NCBI GenBank assembly: GCA_963828215.1
Contig: CAWHFO010000044.1
Coordinates: 372,001 to 436,000 of the forward strand
Origin: CAVTJL01 sp963828215
GTDB taxonomy: Bacteria > Pseudomonadota > Alphaproteobacteria > Geminicoccales > Geminicoccaceae
DNA length: 64,000 nucleotides
Direction: 5' to 3'
Below are positions 57,594-64,000 of this stretch, one piece after another. The stretch's first letter is position 1. Every line of letters begins with the position of its first letter. The notes beneath the pieces were generated by a model, which was not told the origin of the DNA, ran no database searches, and was given only the letters and a program-made list of their open reading frames with translations. A program made the position numbers and the translations under genes.

Positions 57594-57852
57594 CAGGCTG
57601 CCCTCCCCAGGGGTCGGCGCCCGCCCGCCGGGGCCGCCCCCGCGTTCATAGGACGGGTGTCGGTCATCGCCCAGCGGGGCGTGGCACCTCTCAGGGCCCG
57701 GCCCGCCGGCGGGCCGGCATCCGTCGTATGGTCGGGACTGGAGCGGCGCGGGTGCCGGCGCTCCGCCGCCTGCCGCTGCCTCTCGAGCCGCGGCTCGCCG
57801 CCTGCTTCCCCTTGGCCGTCCCGGGCCCGCGTCGCCGGCCGCGAGCGCCGGC

Positions 57853-58458
57853 CTAGGAGCGCCTCGAGGCCGCTGCGGCCTCCGGGGCCCTGTCTCGCGG
57901 CAGGGGCGCGGAGGGGCTCACGGGCTTCCTGCCGGTGATCATGGCCAGAACGAGGTTCTCGCCGTGCCGGAGGCTCTCCCAGGCGACCCCTAGGAGATGC
58001 AGGCCGACAAGCACCAGGAGGAGGTTGGCCAGGTAGGCATGCAGGTTGCCCAGCGTCTCGTCGCCCCAGAAGGCGTCGAGGCCCATCATCCAGCCGGTGA
58101 TGCCGAGCCCGCCCAACACGAGAAGAAGTGCTACGACCATGAGCCCGCCCAGCGGGTTGTGGCCGACATAGCGGGGCTCGGCACCCTGGGCGAGGCCCAG
58201 CATGTAGCGGGCGAGGCGCCGCGGCCCTTTGACGAAGTCGGCGAACCGCGCGTGCCGGGTGCCGACGAAGCCCCAGACGATGCGGACGATGACCGCCCCC
58301 AGGACCCAGTAGCCGAGCGCCTCATGGAGGCGGCGCCAGTCGTCGCTGGTGAGGTAGGCGCCCAGGCAGGCGAGGGCCACGGTCCAATGAAAGGTGCGGA
58401 CGAGCGGATCCCAGACCTTGAGGGTGGAGCGGCGGCTGGTCTCGATGGCAGGGCTCAT
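57853..58458 (-). CDS. Cytochrome b561-like membrane protein (cytochrome b/b6 domain)
   Basis: A 201-residue diheme membrane cytochrome with four helices. Candidate heme-ligand His residues lie in VRTFHWTVALACLGAYL, RRLHEALGYWVLGAVIVRIV, GNLHAYLANLLLVLVGLHLLG (two His), placed on helices 1, 2 and 4. It would shuttle electrons across the inner membrane, usually to periplasmic partners. The start at 58458 follows GGAGCC. It is followed upstream by a PepSY-domain protein and a two-component system on the same strand, an arrangement frequent in proteobacteria. Confidence 0.9.
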   Translation of the reverse strand: MSPAIETSRRSTLKVWDPLVRTFHWTVALACLGAYLTSDDWRRLHEALGYWVLGAVIVRIVWGFVGTRHARFADFVKGPRRLARYMLGLAQGAEPRYVGHNPLGGLMVVALLLVLGGLGITGWMMGLDAFWGDETLGNLHAYLANLLLVLVGLHLLGVAWESLRHGENLVLAMITGRKPVSPSAPLPRDRAPEAAAASRRS

Positions 58459-58564
58459 GCGGGTTGGCTCCTCGGACGCCCTGGGACAAAGCGTGGCGCC
58501 GACCGGGACCGCCCGAGGCGGTCCCGGGGCCACGCACGCAGGAACGAAATCTGGAGGGGGCCGA

Positions 58565-58828
58565 TCAGCCCTCCTGGCCCAGCTCCTTGCCGGTCCAGGG
58601 GTCGACGGTGATCTCTTTCTTCTCTTTGCCCTTGGTCGCGTACATCTCGTAGCAGCCATGCTCGGCGAGCTTGAAATTGTGGATCGTCCAGCCCTGGGCC
58701 TTGTACTGGGCAGCGATCTGATTGTGGTCGAGCTTGGTGCCCTTGCCGTTGCACTGCGGCTCGGCTGCGAGGGCCGGTACCGCGGCAACGAAGGCGAGGG
58801 CCGCCGAGGCGAGAAGAAACCGCTTCAT
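58565..58828 (-). CDS. PepSY-domain periplasmic protein
   Basis: An 87-residue secreted protein. The signal peptide MKRFLLASAALAFVAAVPAL is cleaved near AEPQ; the mature 65 residues form one PepSY unit (IAAQYKAQGWTIHNFKLAEH, GCYEMYATKGKEKKEITVD, PWTGKEL) with two Cys that may pair. PepSY proteins inhibit proteases or bind small ligands. It lies between the cytochrome and the sensor kinase genes, and may be the target or a modulator of that system. Confidence 0.88.
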   Translation of the reverse strand: MKRFLLASAALAFVAAVPALAAEPQCNGKGTKLDHNQIAAQYKAQGWTIHNFKLAEHGCYEMYATKGKEKKEITVDPWTGKELGQEG

Positions 58829-58907
58829 CCGTCTGCTCCGCTCATGATGGATCGACGGCTCAGGGTGATAGGCGGTCCGGCTTGCGGCAGCCTTGCGGGC
58901 GGCAGCG

Positions 58908-60275
58908 TCAGGGCGAAGGGATCGGAAGGGCGATGCCGAAGACGGCACCACCGTCCGGGCGGGCCAGGGCGATGACCCGGCCGCCGTGCAGCAGGGCCGT
59001 GTCCCGGACGATGGCGAGGCCGAGACCGGCGCCGTTCTGCGAGCGCCGGGCGCTCCGGCCGCGGGCGAAGGGCAGGAACAGCTGCGCCGGGTCCCGATCG
59101 CCAAAGCCCGGCCCGCGGTCCAGGACCAGGATGCGGCCGTCGCCCTCCACCTGGATCTCAACCACGCCGGCCGGGGGCGTGACCGCGAGCGCATTGTCGA
59201 TCAGGTTGCCCAGGGCCTGCTCCAGCGCCATGGCGTTGCCGGGCAGCCGGAGCGGCCGGCCGGCCGGGGCGAGCTCGATGCTCTTGCCGGCGGCCAGCGC
59301 CAGCGGCGCCCGCTCGGCCACCGCGTGGCGCGCCACCTCGTCGAGGTCGACCGTGTCGTCGAGGCCGACCTGCCCGCTCTCGAGCCGGGCCACGGCCAGG
59401 AGCTGGTCGACGATCCGGGACATCCTGAGGACACTGCGCCGCAAAGCCAAAATCTCCGGCCCGTCGTCGAGCGCGTCGAGCCGGGCCTGGACGGCTGCCA
59501 GCGGCGTCCTCAGCTCGTGCGCGGCGCTGGCGGTGAAACGGCGCTCCTGGGCCAGCGCCCGATGCAGCCGGTCGAGGGTGTCGTTGACGGCCCGGACCAG
59601 CGGCAGCACCTCGCGCGGCACGTCGGCCTCGTCGAGGCGGACCGCGGCGTCACCGGGCAGGATCCCCTGCGCCTGGGCGGACAGACGGTTGAGCGGCGCC
59701 AGCGCCTGAAGGATGGTTAGCACCGCGACGCCGACCGCGACCAGGGTGGCCACGAGGATATAGGGCCCGAGCTCGGCGAAGAGCTCGGTCCGGAGCCAGT
59801 AGACCACGTCGCGCGTCTGGGCCGGGCCGCGGCTGGCGACCATGCGGATATCGGCGCCGCCGGGGGCGTCGAGCTTCGCCACATAGCCGTAGGCGCGCCG
59901 ATTGGCGTCGTCGTCGAAGAGCTCGAAATGGCCCACCGGCCACTCGCTCATCTCGTCGATCTCGTCCTTTGCTGCACCCGTCGAGGTGCCGAAGCTGAAC
60001 AGGGCCCGGCCGCTCGCGGTGTCGACCACCCTGAGCTGGAGGCCGGGCACCCGGCCGAGCGCGCGGGCGAGCCCGGGGTCGACGTCGACCCGGATGGTGC
60101 CGTCGGCGCGCCGCCCGAGATGGCTCTGCAGCCGACGGGCGATGGCGTCGAGCTCGTGGTGCAGGTCGATGGGACCGAAGAGGCCGTGGGCCAGGAGCGT
60201 GCCGACGATGCCGAGCCCTGCGACCAGGGCGAAGCGGGCGATGAGGGCTGCGATGAGCGAGCGCTGCCGCCTCAT
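58908..60275 (-). CDS. Two-component sensor histidine kinase (QseC/PmrB-like)
   Basis: A 455-residue kinase with membrane helices at about residues 7-30 and 165-190 enclosing a periplasmic domain of about 135 residues. A HAMP-like linker leads to the H-box FTASAAHELRTPLAAVQAR (His about 245) and the ATPase domain with N-box GNLIDNALAVTPPAG, LVLDRGPGFGDRDP and GAGLGLAIVRDTALLHGG. The ATG overlaps the response-regulator stop by four bases. Position next to a cytochrome b and a PepSY protein suggests a redox, metal or envelope signal; the stimulus is not known. Confidence 0.94.
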   Translation of the reverse strand: MRRQRSLIAALIARFALVAGLGIVGTLLAHGLFGPIDLHHELDAIARRLQSHLGRRADGTIRVDVDPGLARALGRVPGLQLRVVDTASGRALFSFGTSTGAAKDEIDEMSEWPVGHFELFDDDANRRAYGYVAKLDAPGGADIRMVASRGPAQTRDVVYWLRTELFAELGPYILVATLVAVGVAVLTILQALAPLNRLSAQAQGILPGDAAVRLDEADVPREVLPLVRAVNDTLDRLHRALAQERRFTASAAHELRTPLAAVQARLDALDDGPEILALRRSVLRMSRIVDQLLAVARLESGQVGLDDTVDLDEVARHAVAERAPLALAAGKSIELAPAGRPLRLPGNAMALEQALGNLIDNALAVTPPAGVVEIQVEGDGRILVLDRGPGFGDRDPAQLFLPFARGRSARRSQNGAGLGLAIVRDTALLHGGRVIALARPDGGAVFGIALPIPSP

Positions 60276-60949
60276 CCGCCGTCCGGCGCCAGCATGTAGC
60301 CGACACCCCGGACCGTATGGATGCGCACCGTGGCGCCGGCCTCGAGCAGGCGCTTTCTCAGCCGCGAGACATGCGATTCGAGGGCGTTGGATTCGACCTC
60401 GTCGGCGAAGCCCCAGAGCTCGTCCTCGAGGGTCGGCCGCGTCACGACCCGGCCCTGCCGGCGGATCAGGGCCTCGAGGAGGGCCAGCTCGCGGCGCGGC
60501 ACGGTGAGGGGCGCCGTCTCGACGCTGACCTCGCCCGAGCCCGGGTTAAAGGCCAGGTTGCCGACCCGGATGGCCTCGCCCAGATCCCCGCCGGGCCGGC
60601 GCAGCACCGCCCGGATGCGCGCCACCAGCTCGGCATGGGCGAAGGGCTTCAGGATATAGTCGTCGGCGCCGGCCTCGAGCCCGCGGACCCGCTCGTCGAG
60701 CGCGTCGCGGGCGGTCAGGACGAGGATGGGCAACGGGTCGCCGCCGCCGCGCCGGGCCCGGATCAGGTCGATGCCGTCGCCGTCCGGCAGGCCGAGGTCG
60801 AGCAGCAGGGCCGCATAGCGCGTCGTCGCCAGCGCCGCCAGGGCATCGCCGACGCCCGCCACGAGATCGGTCGTGAAGCCGCTCCTCTCGAGATTGGCCC
60901 GCACCGCCTCGCCGAGATCAGGGTCGTCCTCGACCAGAAGAACCCGCAT
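60272..60949 (-). CDS. OmpR/PhoB-type response regulator
   Basis: A 225-residue regulator. The receiver has VLLVEDDPDLGEAVR (acidic pair), phospho-acceptor Asp in ALLLDLGLPDGDGIDL (Asp about 51), Thr in LVLTARDALDERVRGLEAGA and Lys in YILKPFAHAEL. The winged-helix effector domain spans about residues 125-222 (LTVPRRELALLEALIRRQG, ESNALESHVSRLRKRL, RTVRGVGYMLAPD-like end). The start at 60949 (MRVLLVEDD) is the family norm. It is the first gene of the four-gene unit with kinase, PepSY and cytochrome. Confidence 0.95.
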   Translation of the reverse strand: MRVLLVEDDPDLGEAVRANLERSGFTTDLVAGVGDALAALATTRYAALLLDLGLPDGDGIDLIRARRGGGDPLPILVLTARDALDERVRGLEAGADDYILKPFAHAELVARIRAVLRRPGGDLGEAIRVGNLAFNPGSGEVSVETAPLTVPRRELALLEALIRRQGRVVTRPTLEDELWGFADEVESNALESHVSRLRKRLLEAGATVRIHTVRGVGYMLAPDGG

Positions 60950-61084
60950 TCCCCGCCCTCGAGCTGGCCCCGACAAGGGTGGGGCCCGCACCTTGCGGCA
61001 GCCTGACGGCGCTCGTGCGCACTCCGCGACACGACGGCGACGCGCCTGGCCCCCACCAGCCTCGGCACGGAGCCTCGGGCGCGC

Positions 61085-62086
61085 CTAGGCCCGACCCTCC
61101 GTCTCCGCGAGCGTCTCTCGCCACGTCTCGCGCAGCCAGCGTGCGCAGGCGACATTGTTCTCGAAAATCGAGTATCTGGCGCCGCCACCATAGTCGGACG
61201 GGGGAATGAACTCGGTCGAGATCTGGCCGAGCCGGCTCGTCGGCACCGTCGCGTGGTGGCGCATGAGCCGGCGGACCACCTCCTTCCAGGGCTCCAGCTT
61301 TTCCTCGCTCCAGGGGGCGTGCCACTCGCCGGGCCTCGGCTCGATGAACGGATACTGGATGCCGCGGCCGTAGCTGCCGTCGGGATGCCTGGCCCAGACA
61401 TTGACCGGGTTGGCCGGCACGGCCGCGCGGGCGTGCGCGTGACGCACATAGCCCGCGTCGATCCACGCCTGGACGACGTTGCCGGGCCGGTAGGGGTCGA
61501 GCACGAGGCGGCCGGCGTCGATGTCGGCCTTCATGCCCTGTACCTCCTGCTCCTTCGGGTTCTCCATCTTGAAGATGACGTGCGAGTGGTCGAGGGTCAT
61601 GTTGAAGGGCACGCCCTTGGCCTCGACCATCCGGCCGACGGTGGCGATCCGCCCGAGATGCTCCGACCACATGTTGACGTGCACCTCGAAGCAGGGGTCG
61701 ACGCCCAGGGCCTTGCCGATGTCGTAGGCCCGGAGATAGGCGTCGACCACCTCCTGATCGGTGGCCATGCTGCCGTCGAGCTTCTTCGTGCTCACCTGGG
61801 TGTTGTGGACGATGGCGCCGAGCTGGGCCGAGACGCGGAGGTTCCACTCCAGCAGCGGCTCGTCCCGCCCCAGCACATAGTACCAGCCCGTCGCCCGGAT
61901 CGGCAGGCCGTGACGCTCCTTGGCCTCGAGATAGGCGTCGACCTCGCCCATGAGCGGCGACTTGTCGTAATAGTCGAAGACCCCCGCCTCCTCGACCATG
62001 CGGAAGCGGGTGTCGATGTCGAACAGGTCCTGATCGGTATGGACCACGCCGTTCCCGGCGCAGCCGATCGGCAGCTCCTTCGTCAT
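61085..62086 (-). CDS. Xylose-isomerase-like TIM-barrel protein, function unknown
   Basis: A 333-residue protein with the organisation of sugar-phosphate isomerase/epimerase TIM barrels. Probable metal-binding positions are Glu in VDPCFEVHVNMWSEHLGRI (with a His), Asp and His in FNMTLDHSHVIFKMEN, and a Glu/His pair in FIEPRPGEWHAPWSEEK. The N-terminus MTKELPIGCAGNGVVHTDQD is unlike well-characterised isomerases, so the substrate cannot be named. The stretch YDKSPLMGEVDAYLEAKERH is conserved-looking. The gene stands alone between the two-component operon and a truncated regulator. Confidence 0.78.
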   Translation of the reverse strand: MTKELPIGCAGNGVVHTDQDLFDIDTRFRMVEEAGVFDYYDKSPLMGEVDAYLEAKERHGLPIRATGWYYVLGRDEPLLEWNLRVSAQLGAIVHNTQVSTKKLDGSMATDQEVVDAYLRAYDIGKALGVDPCFEVHVNMWSEHLGRIATVGRMVEAKGVPFNMTLDHSHVIFKMENPKEQEVQGMKADIDAGRLVLDPYRPGNVVQAWIDAGYVRHAHARAAVPANPVNVWARHPDGSYGRGIQYPFIEPRPGEWHAPWSEEKLEPWKEVVRRLMRHHATVPTSRLGQISTEFIPPSDYGGGARYSIFENNVACARWLRETWRETLAETEGRA

Positions 62087-62274
62087 CGCCCCGTCGCCTC
62101 CCGTCGTCGACCGCCGCCCACCCTAGAGGCTCGCGCGCCTCGTCGAAAGACGGGAGAGGCCGCGCACCGGCCCGCCGAGCGGCGGGGCCCGGATGATCCT
62201 CCGCCTCCTTCGCTGCGGGTGATGCGGTCGGCCCAGGAGCTCGCGCGAGACTCGCCCTGGGACGTCGTCGGGAG

Positions 62275-62742
62275 TCAGGCGTGCCCGTTCGTCATGCCCG
62301 GGCCGGTCGGCGCCGAGAGCGCCAGGGCGGTGCCGGGCTTCCGCATCACCCGACGGACATACACCTTCACCGCGACTTCCATCGGCGACGAGGTGGGGAG
62401 GAATCCCTGAACGCCGGCCCTGAAGGCACCGATGACCTCGGCCGGCTCGTCGAGGTCGGAGACCACGGCCAGAGGCGTTGCGGCCAGACCCTCGCGGATC
62501 GCCGCGACCCGGGCCGCCACCGCCGGATCGCCCAACGACCCCGCCCCTAGATTGAGGATCGCCAGCGGGTAGGATCCGGCCCAGTTCTCCCTTCGCAGGC
62601 CATCGGCGCCGTCGACCTGGACGACCGTCGCGATACGGTCCAGCGTCTTCGGCAGCCGCATCGCCGCGACCCGCCGCAACGGCAGCGCGTCGACCACGAG
62701 GTAGCGCCCCCTCGTCCAAGCCTTTTGTGATCTTCCCGTCAT
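62275..62742 (-). CDS. Receiver-like fragment of a NarL/FixJ-type regulator without DNA-binding domain
   Basis: A 155-residue protein that resembles the receiver part of LuxR-family response regulators. The recognisable portion is YLVVDALPLRRVAAMRL, YPLAILNLGAGSLGDPAV and PLAVVSDLDEPAEVIGAFRA then GVQGFLPTSSPMEVAVK. The phospho-acceptor Asp position reads AILNLG, i.e. Asn, so phosphotransfer is doubtful. The reading frame stops at 62275 shortly before the place where a helix-turn-helix would begin; no clear HTH follows in the other frames. It is a truncated or stand-alone pseudo-receiver. Confidence 0.55.
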   Translation of the reverse strand: MTGRSQKAWTRGRYLVVDALPLRRVAAMRLPKTLDRIATVVQVDGADGLRRENWAGSYPLAILNLGAGSLGDPAVAARVAAIREGLAATPLAVVSDLDEPAEVIGAFRAGVQGFLPTSSPMEVAVKVYVRRVMRKPGTALALSAPTGPGMTNGHA

Positions 62743-63387
62743 GTCCGGCGCCCGGCTCCGCCTGCGGACCGGGTCGCGCCGCGCTGCTCGAGCTCACGGT
62801 CTTCGACAACCGCTCGAGGCCTGAGGCCCGACATCCGTCCACGCCACACCCACGCCTGCCCGGCTGGGTCGTGTGATCTCGATCACCTCGACGAACGTCA
62901 GTACTCACGGAGTTATGGACGAAATTTCAGCTTCACGTCGCCTTCTGCTATAGGATCTCGGTTGGCCTGCCCACGTTGCATGCTCATATTATTTCGAGAG
63001 CGCTTCGGCACCGAGGAGGCCTGCCGGAAGGCGCTCTTCGAGATGCGCTGGCGGGAAGGGCTCACCTGCCCGGCCTGCGGTCACCGCGGCTTCTGCGCGC
63101 TCAGGACACGCAAGCTGTTTCAGTGCAATCGGTGCAAGAAGCAGGTGCGGCTGACCGCCGGCACCGTGTTCCAGGACACCAAGCTGCCGCTCACCGCCTG
63201 GTTCATGGCGATCTACCACCTCGCCCAGGGCAAGAACGGGATCAGCTCGATCGAGCTCGGGCGAAGGCTCGGGGTCAAGCAGCAGACGGCTTGGCTGATC
63301 AAACACAAGCTGATGCGGGCGATGGGCGTGCGCGAGGCCGCCAAGCCCAAGCTCGCGGGCCGGGTCGAGGTCGACGACGCCTACCTA

Positions 63388-63447
63388 TCGATCGCAGGAG
63401 GCGATCGATCCAGCCCTGCAAGGGCCGAGGTCAGAAGACCTCGGCGG
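63388..63447 (+). repeat. Palindromic insert 1 in transposase (two hairpins, in frame)
   Basis: A 60-bp insertion after the codon for Leu of VEVDDAYL and before GGERPGGKRG, where related transposases are contiguous. First hairpin: ATCGATCGC and GCGATCGAT around loop AGGAG (from about 63387). After 17 bases a second hairpin: CCGAGGTC, loop AGAA, GACCTCGG. The insert adds exactly 20 codons and is open. Confidence 0.8.
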
Positions 63448-63477
63448 GGCGGCGAGCGCCCGGGCGGCAAGCGTGGC

Positions 63478-63542
63478 CCCTCCGCGCGCTTCCTGCGCGC
63501 GGCGCCCTCGGCGATCGGATCGATCGTCTCCTGACGATCGAT
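63478..63542 (-). repeat. Palindromic insert 2 in transposase (two hairpins, reverse orientation, frame-breaking)
   Basis: About 65 bp between GGKRG and GAAGKTPIV. On the plus strand the GC-rich hairpin comes first (CCGCGCGC, loop TTCCT, GCGCGCGG) and the ATCGATCGTC / GACGATCGAT hairpin with loop TCCT second. Order and loop sequence are the reverse complement of inserts 1 and 3, so this copy is inverted. It introduces a stop and shifts the frame. Confidence 0.8.
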
Positions 63543-63584
63543 GGTGCCGCCGGCAAGACGCCGATCGTCGCCGCGGTCGAGACC

Positions 63585-63650
63585 ATCGATCGCAAAGCGA
63601 TCGATCCGTCTGCGGAGCAGTGCGCGTCAGGAGACGCGCGAGGGGCCGAG
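63585..63650 (+). repeat. Palindromic insert 3 in transposase (two hairpins, in frame)
   Basis: Up to 66 bp after AAVET and before RKPRRLRL. First hairpin: ATCGATCGC, loop AAA, GCGATCGAT. After 16-17 bases a second hairpin: GCGCGTC, loop AGGA, GACGCGC, followed by GAGGGGCC as in insert 2. The frame is kept, adding about 22 codons. Confidence 0.8.
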
Positions 63651-64000
63651 CGCAAGCCCAGGCGGCTGCGGCTGAGCGTGGTCAAGGGCTTCCGCAAGAA
63701 GGAGGTGGAACGGCTGGCCGGGCGAGACTTCGCCGCTGGGAGCAATGTCGTCAGCGACGGCCTGTCCTGCTGGCCGGCGGTCGAGAAGGCCGGCTGCCGG
63801 CACGTCCCGATGGCGACAGGTTCCGGCAAGCGGGCCGCGAGCTGGGCGCCGTTCAAGTGGGTCAATACCTGCCTGGGCAATATCAAGACCGCGATCGCCG
63901 GTACCTACCACCACGTCAGCGCCAAGCATGCCCAGTCCTACCTCACCAGCTTCGCCTACCGGTTCAATCGCCGCTTCCATCTCGACAGCATCGTCGAGCG

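Larger units (their letters stand above)
62980..64000 (+). pseudogene. IS1595-family (ISXO2-like) transposase, interrupted by palindromic inserts and cut by the window edge
   Basis: A DDE-type transposase that runs off the right edge. It begins MLILFRERFGTEEACRKALF, then a zinc ribbon (LTCPACGHRGFC, FQCNRCKKQVRL), LTAWFMAIYHLAQGKNGISS and the catalytic-domain start RVEVDDAYL. Later parts are KTPIVAAVE, RKPRRLRLSVVKGFRKKEVE, SNVVSDGLSCWPAVEKAGCR and YHHVSAKHAQSYLTSFAYRF. The region between is filled by three inserts of 60-66 bp (separate entries). The first and third keep the frame; the second does not and brings a stop at 63532-63534. The ATG at 62980 is preferred over a TTG six codons upstream. 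Terminal inverted repeats were not identified. Confidence 0.86.
62980..64000 (+). mobile_element. IS1595-group insertion sequence, partial
   Basis: The element is defined by its transposase; left terminal repeat not recognised between 62743 and 62980, right end outside the window. The 237 bp before the transposase contain no other gene. Confidence 0.6.

Overview
The window is a GC-rich stretch of an alphaproteobacterial chromosome. The clearest taxonomic marker is a complete general stress response locus (nepR, phyR, a HisKA_2-type kinase and ecfG at 20458-24124), which is confined to Alphaproteobacteria. The very high third-position GC and the abundance of TRAP and ABC uptake genes fit a free-living Rhodospirillales-like heterotroph; that placement is inference. 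No rRNA, tRNA or CRISPR array was seen.

Layout. 1-5.8 kb: an ABC branched-chain-type uptake operon (binding protein, LivH, start of LivM), a peroxiredoxin divergent from its LysR regulator with a LysR box between them, and a DUF5939-type nucleotide cyclase. 5.8-13 kb: Uma2 nuclease-fold protein, a lone ccmC, acnA with a good promoter, a VOC protein, a secreted protein and a sugar 3-epimerase-like protein. 13-20 kb: a LuxR-TolB-TPR regulator, a hydrolase/DUF427/DUF4432 operon, a histidine phosphatase, and a D-2-hydroxyacid dehydrogenase with an HpcH/HpaI aldolase. 20-24 kb: the stress-response locus with two EcfG-type promoter candidates and a strong terminator. 24-35 kb: an SDR, a serine carboxypeptidase-like protein, a TRAP transporter followed by a malonyl-CoA-synthetase-like ligase, an EI24 membrane protein with an amidase, and an M20 hydrolase.

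35.7-45.3 kb holds ribA, convergent with a tightly overlapping five-gene operon: CHASE2-cyclase, zinc-ligand-less MDR dehydrogenase, 6-pyruvoyl-tetrahydropterin-synthase-like protein, GT4 glycosyltransferase and methyltransferase. A large secreted FecR/DUF4114/RTX protein is divergent from it. The set looks like an uncharacterised pterin- or flavin-derived small-molecule pathway tied to a cyclic-nucleotide sensor. 45.3-51.3 kb encodes a class IV aminotransferase, a four-carbon acid sugar kinase, a PdxA2-like dehydrogenase and a TRAP transporter, together a sugar-acid utilisation unit. 51.3-57.6 kb: nitronate monooxygenase, a MOSC-flavin-2Fe2S fusion, an unknown protein, a badly broken TPP enzyme and an L-rhamnose mutarotase. 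57.8-61 kb: cytochrome b561-like protein, PepSY protein and a two-component pair. 61-64 kb: a TIM-barrel protein, a truncated receiver-like regulator and an IS1595/ISXO2-type transposase.

Two things stand out. First, the transposase reading frame at the right end is interrupted by three related 60-66 bp elements, each made of two short hairpins with AGGA/TCCT-type loops, resembling the palindromic elements inserted into genes in Rickettsia. Second, many otherwise intact genes carry a single surplus base that breaks the frame; these are probably sequence errors, and the affected genes are annotated across the break.
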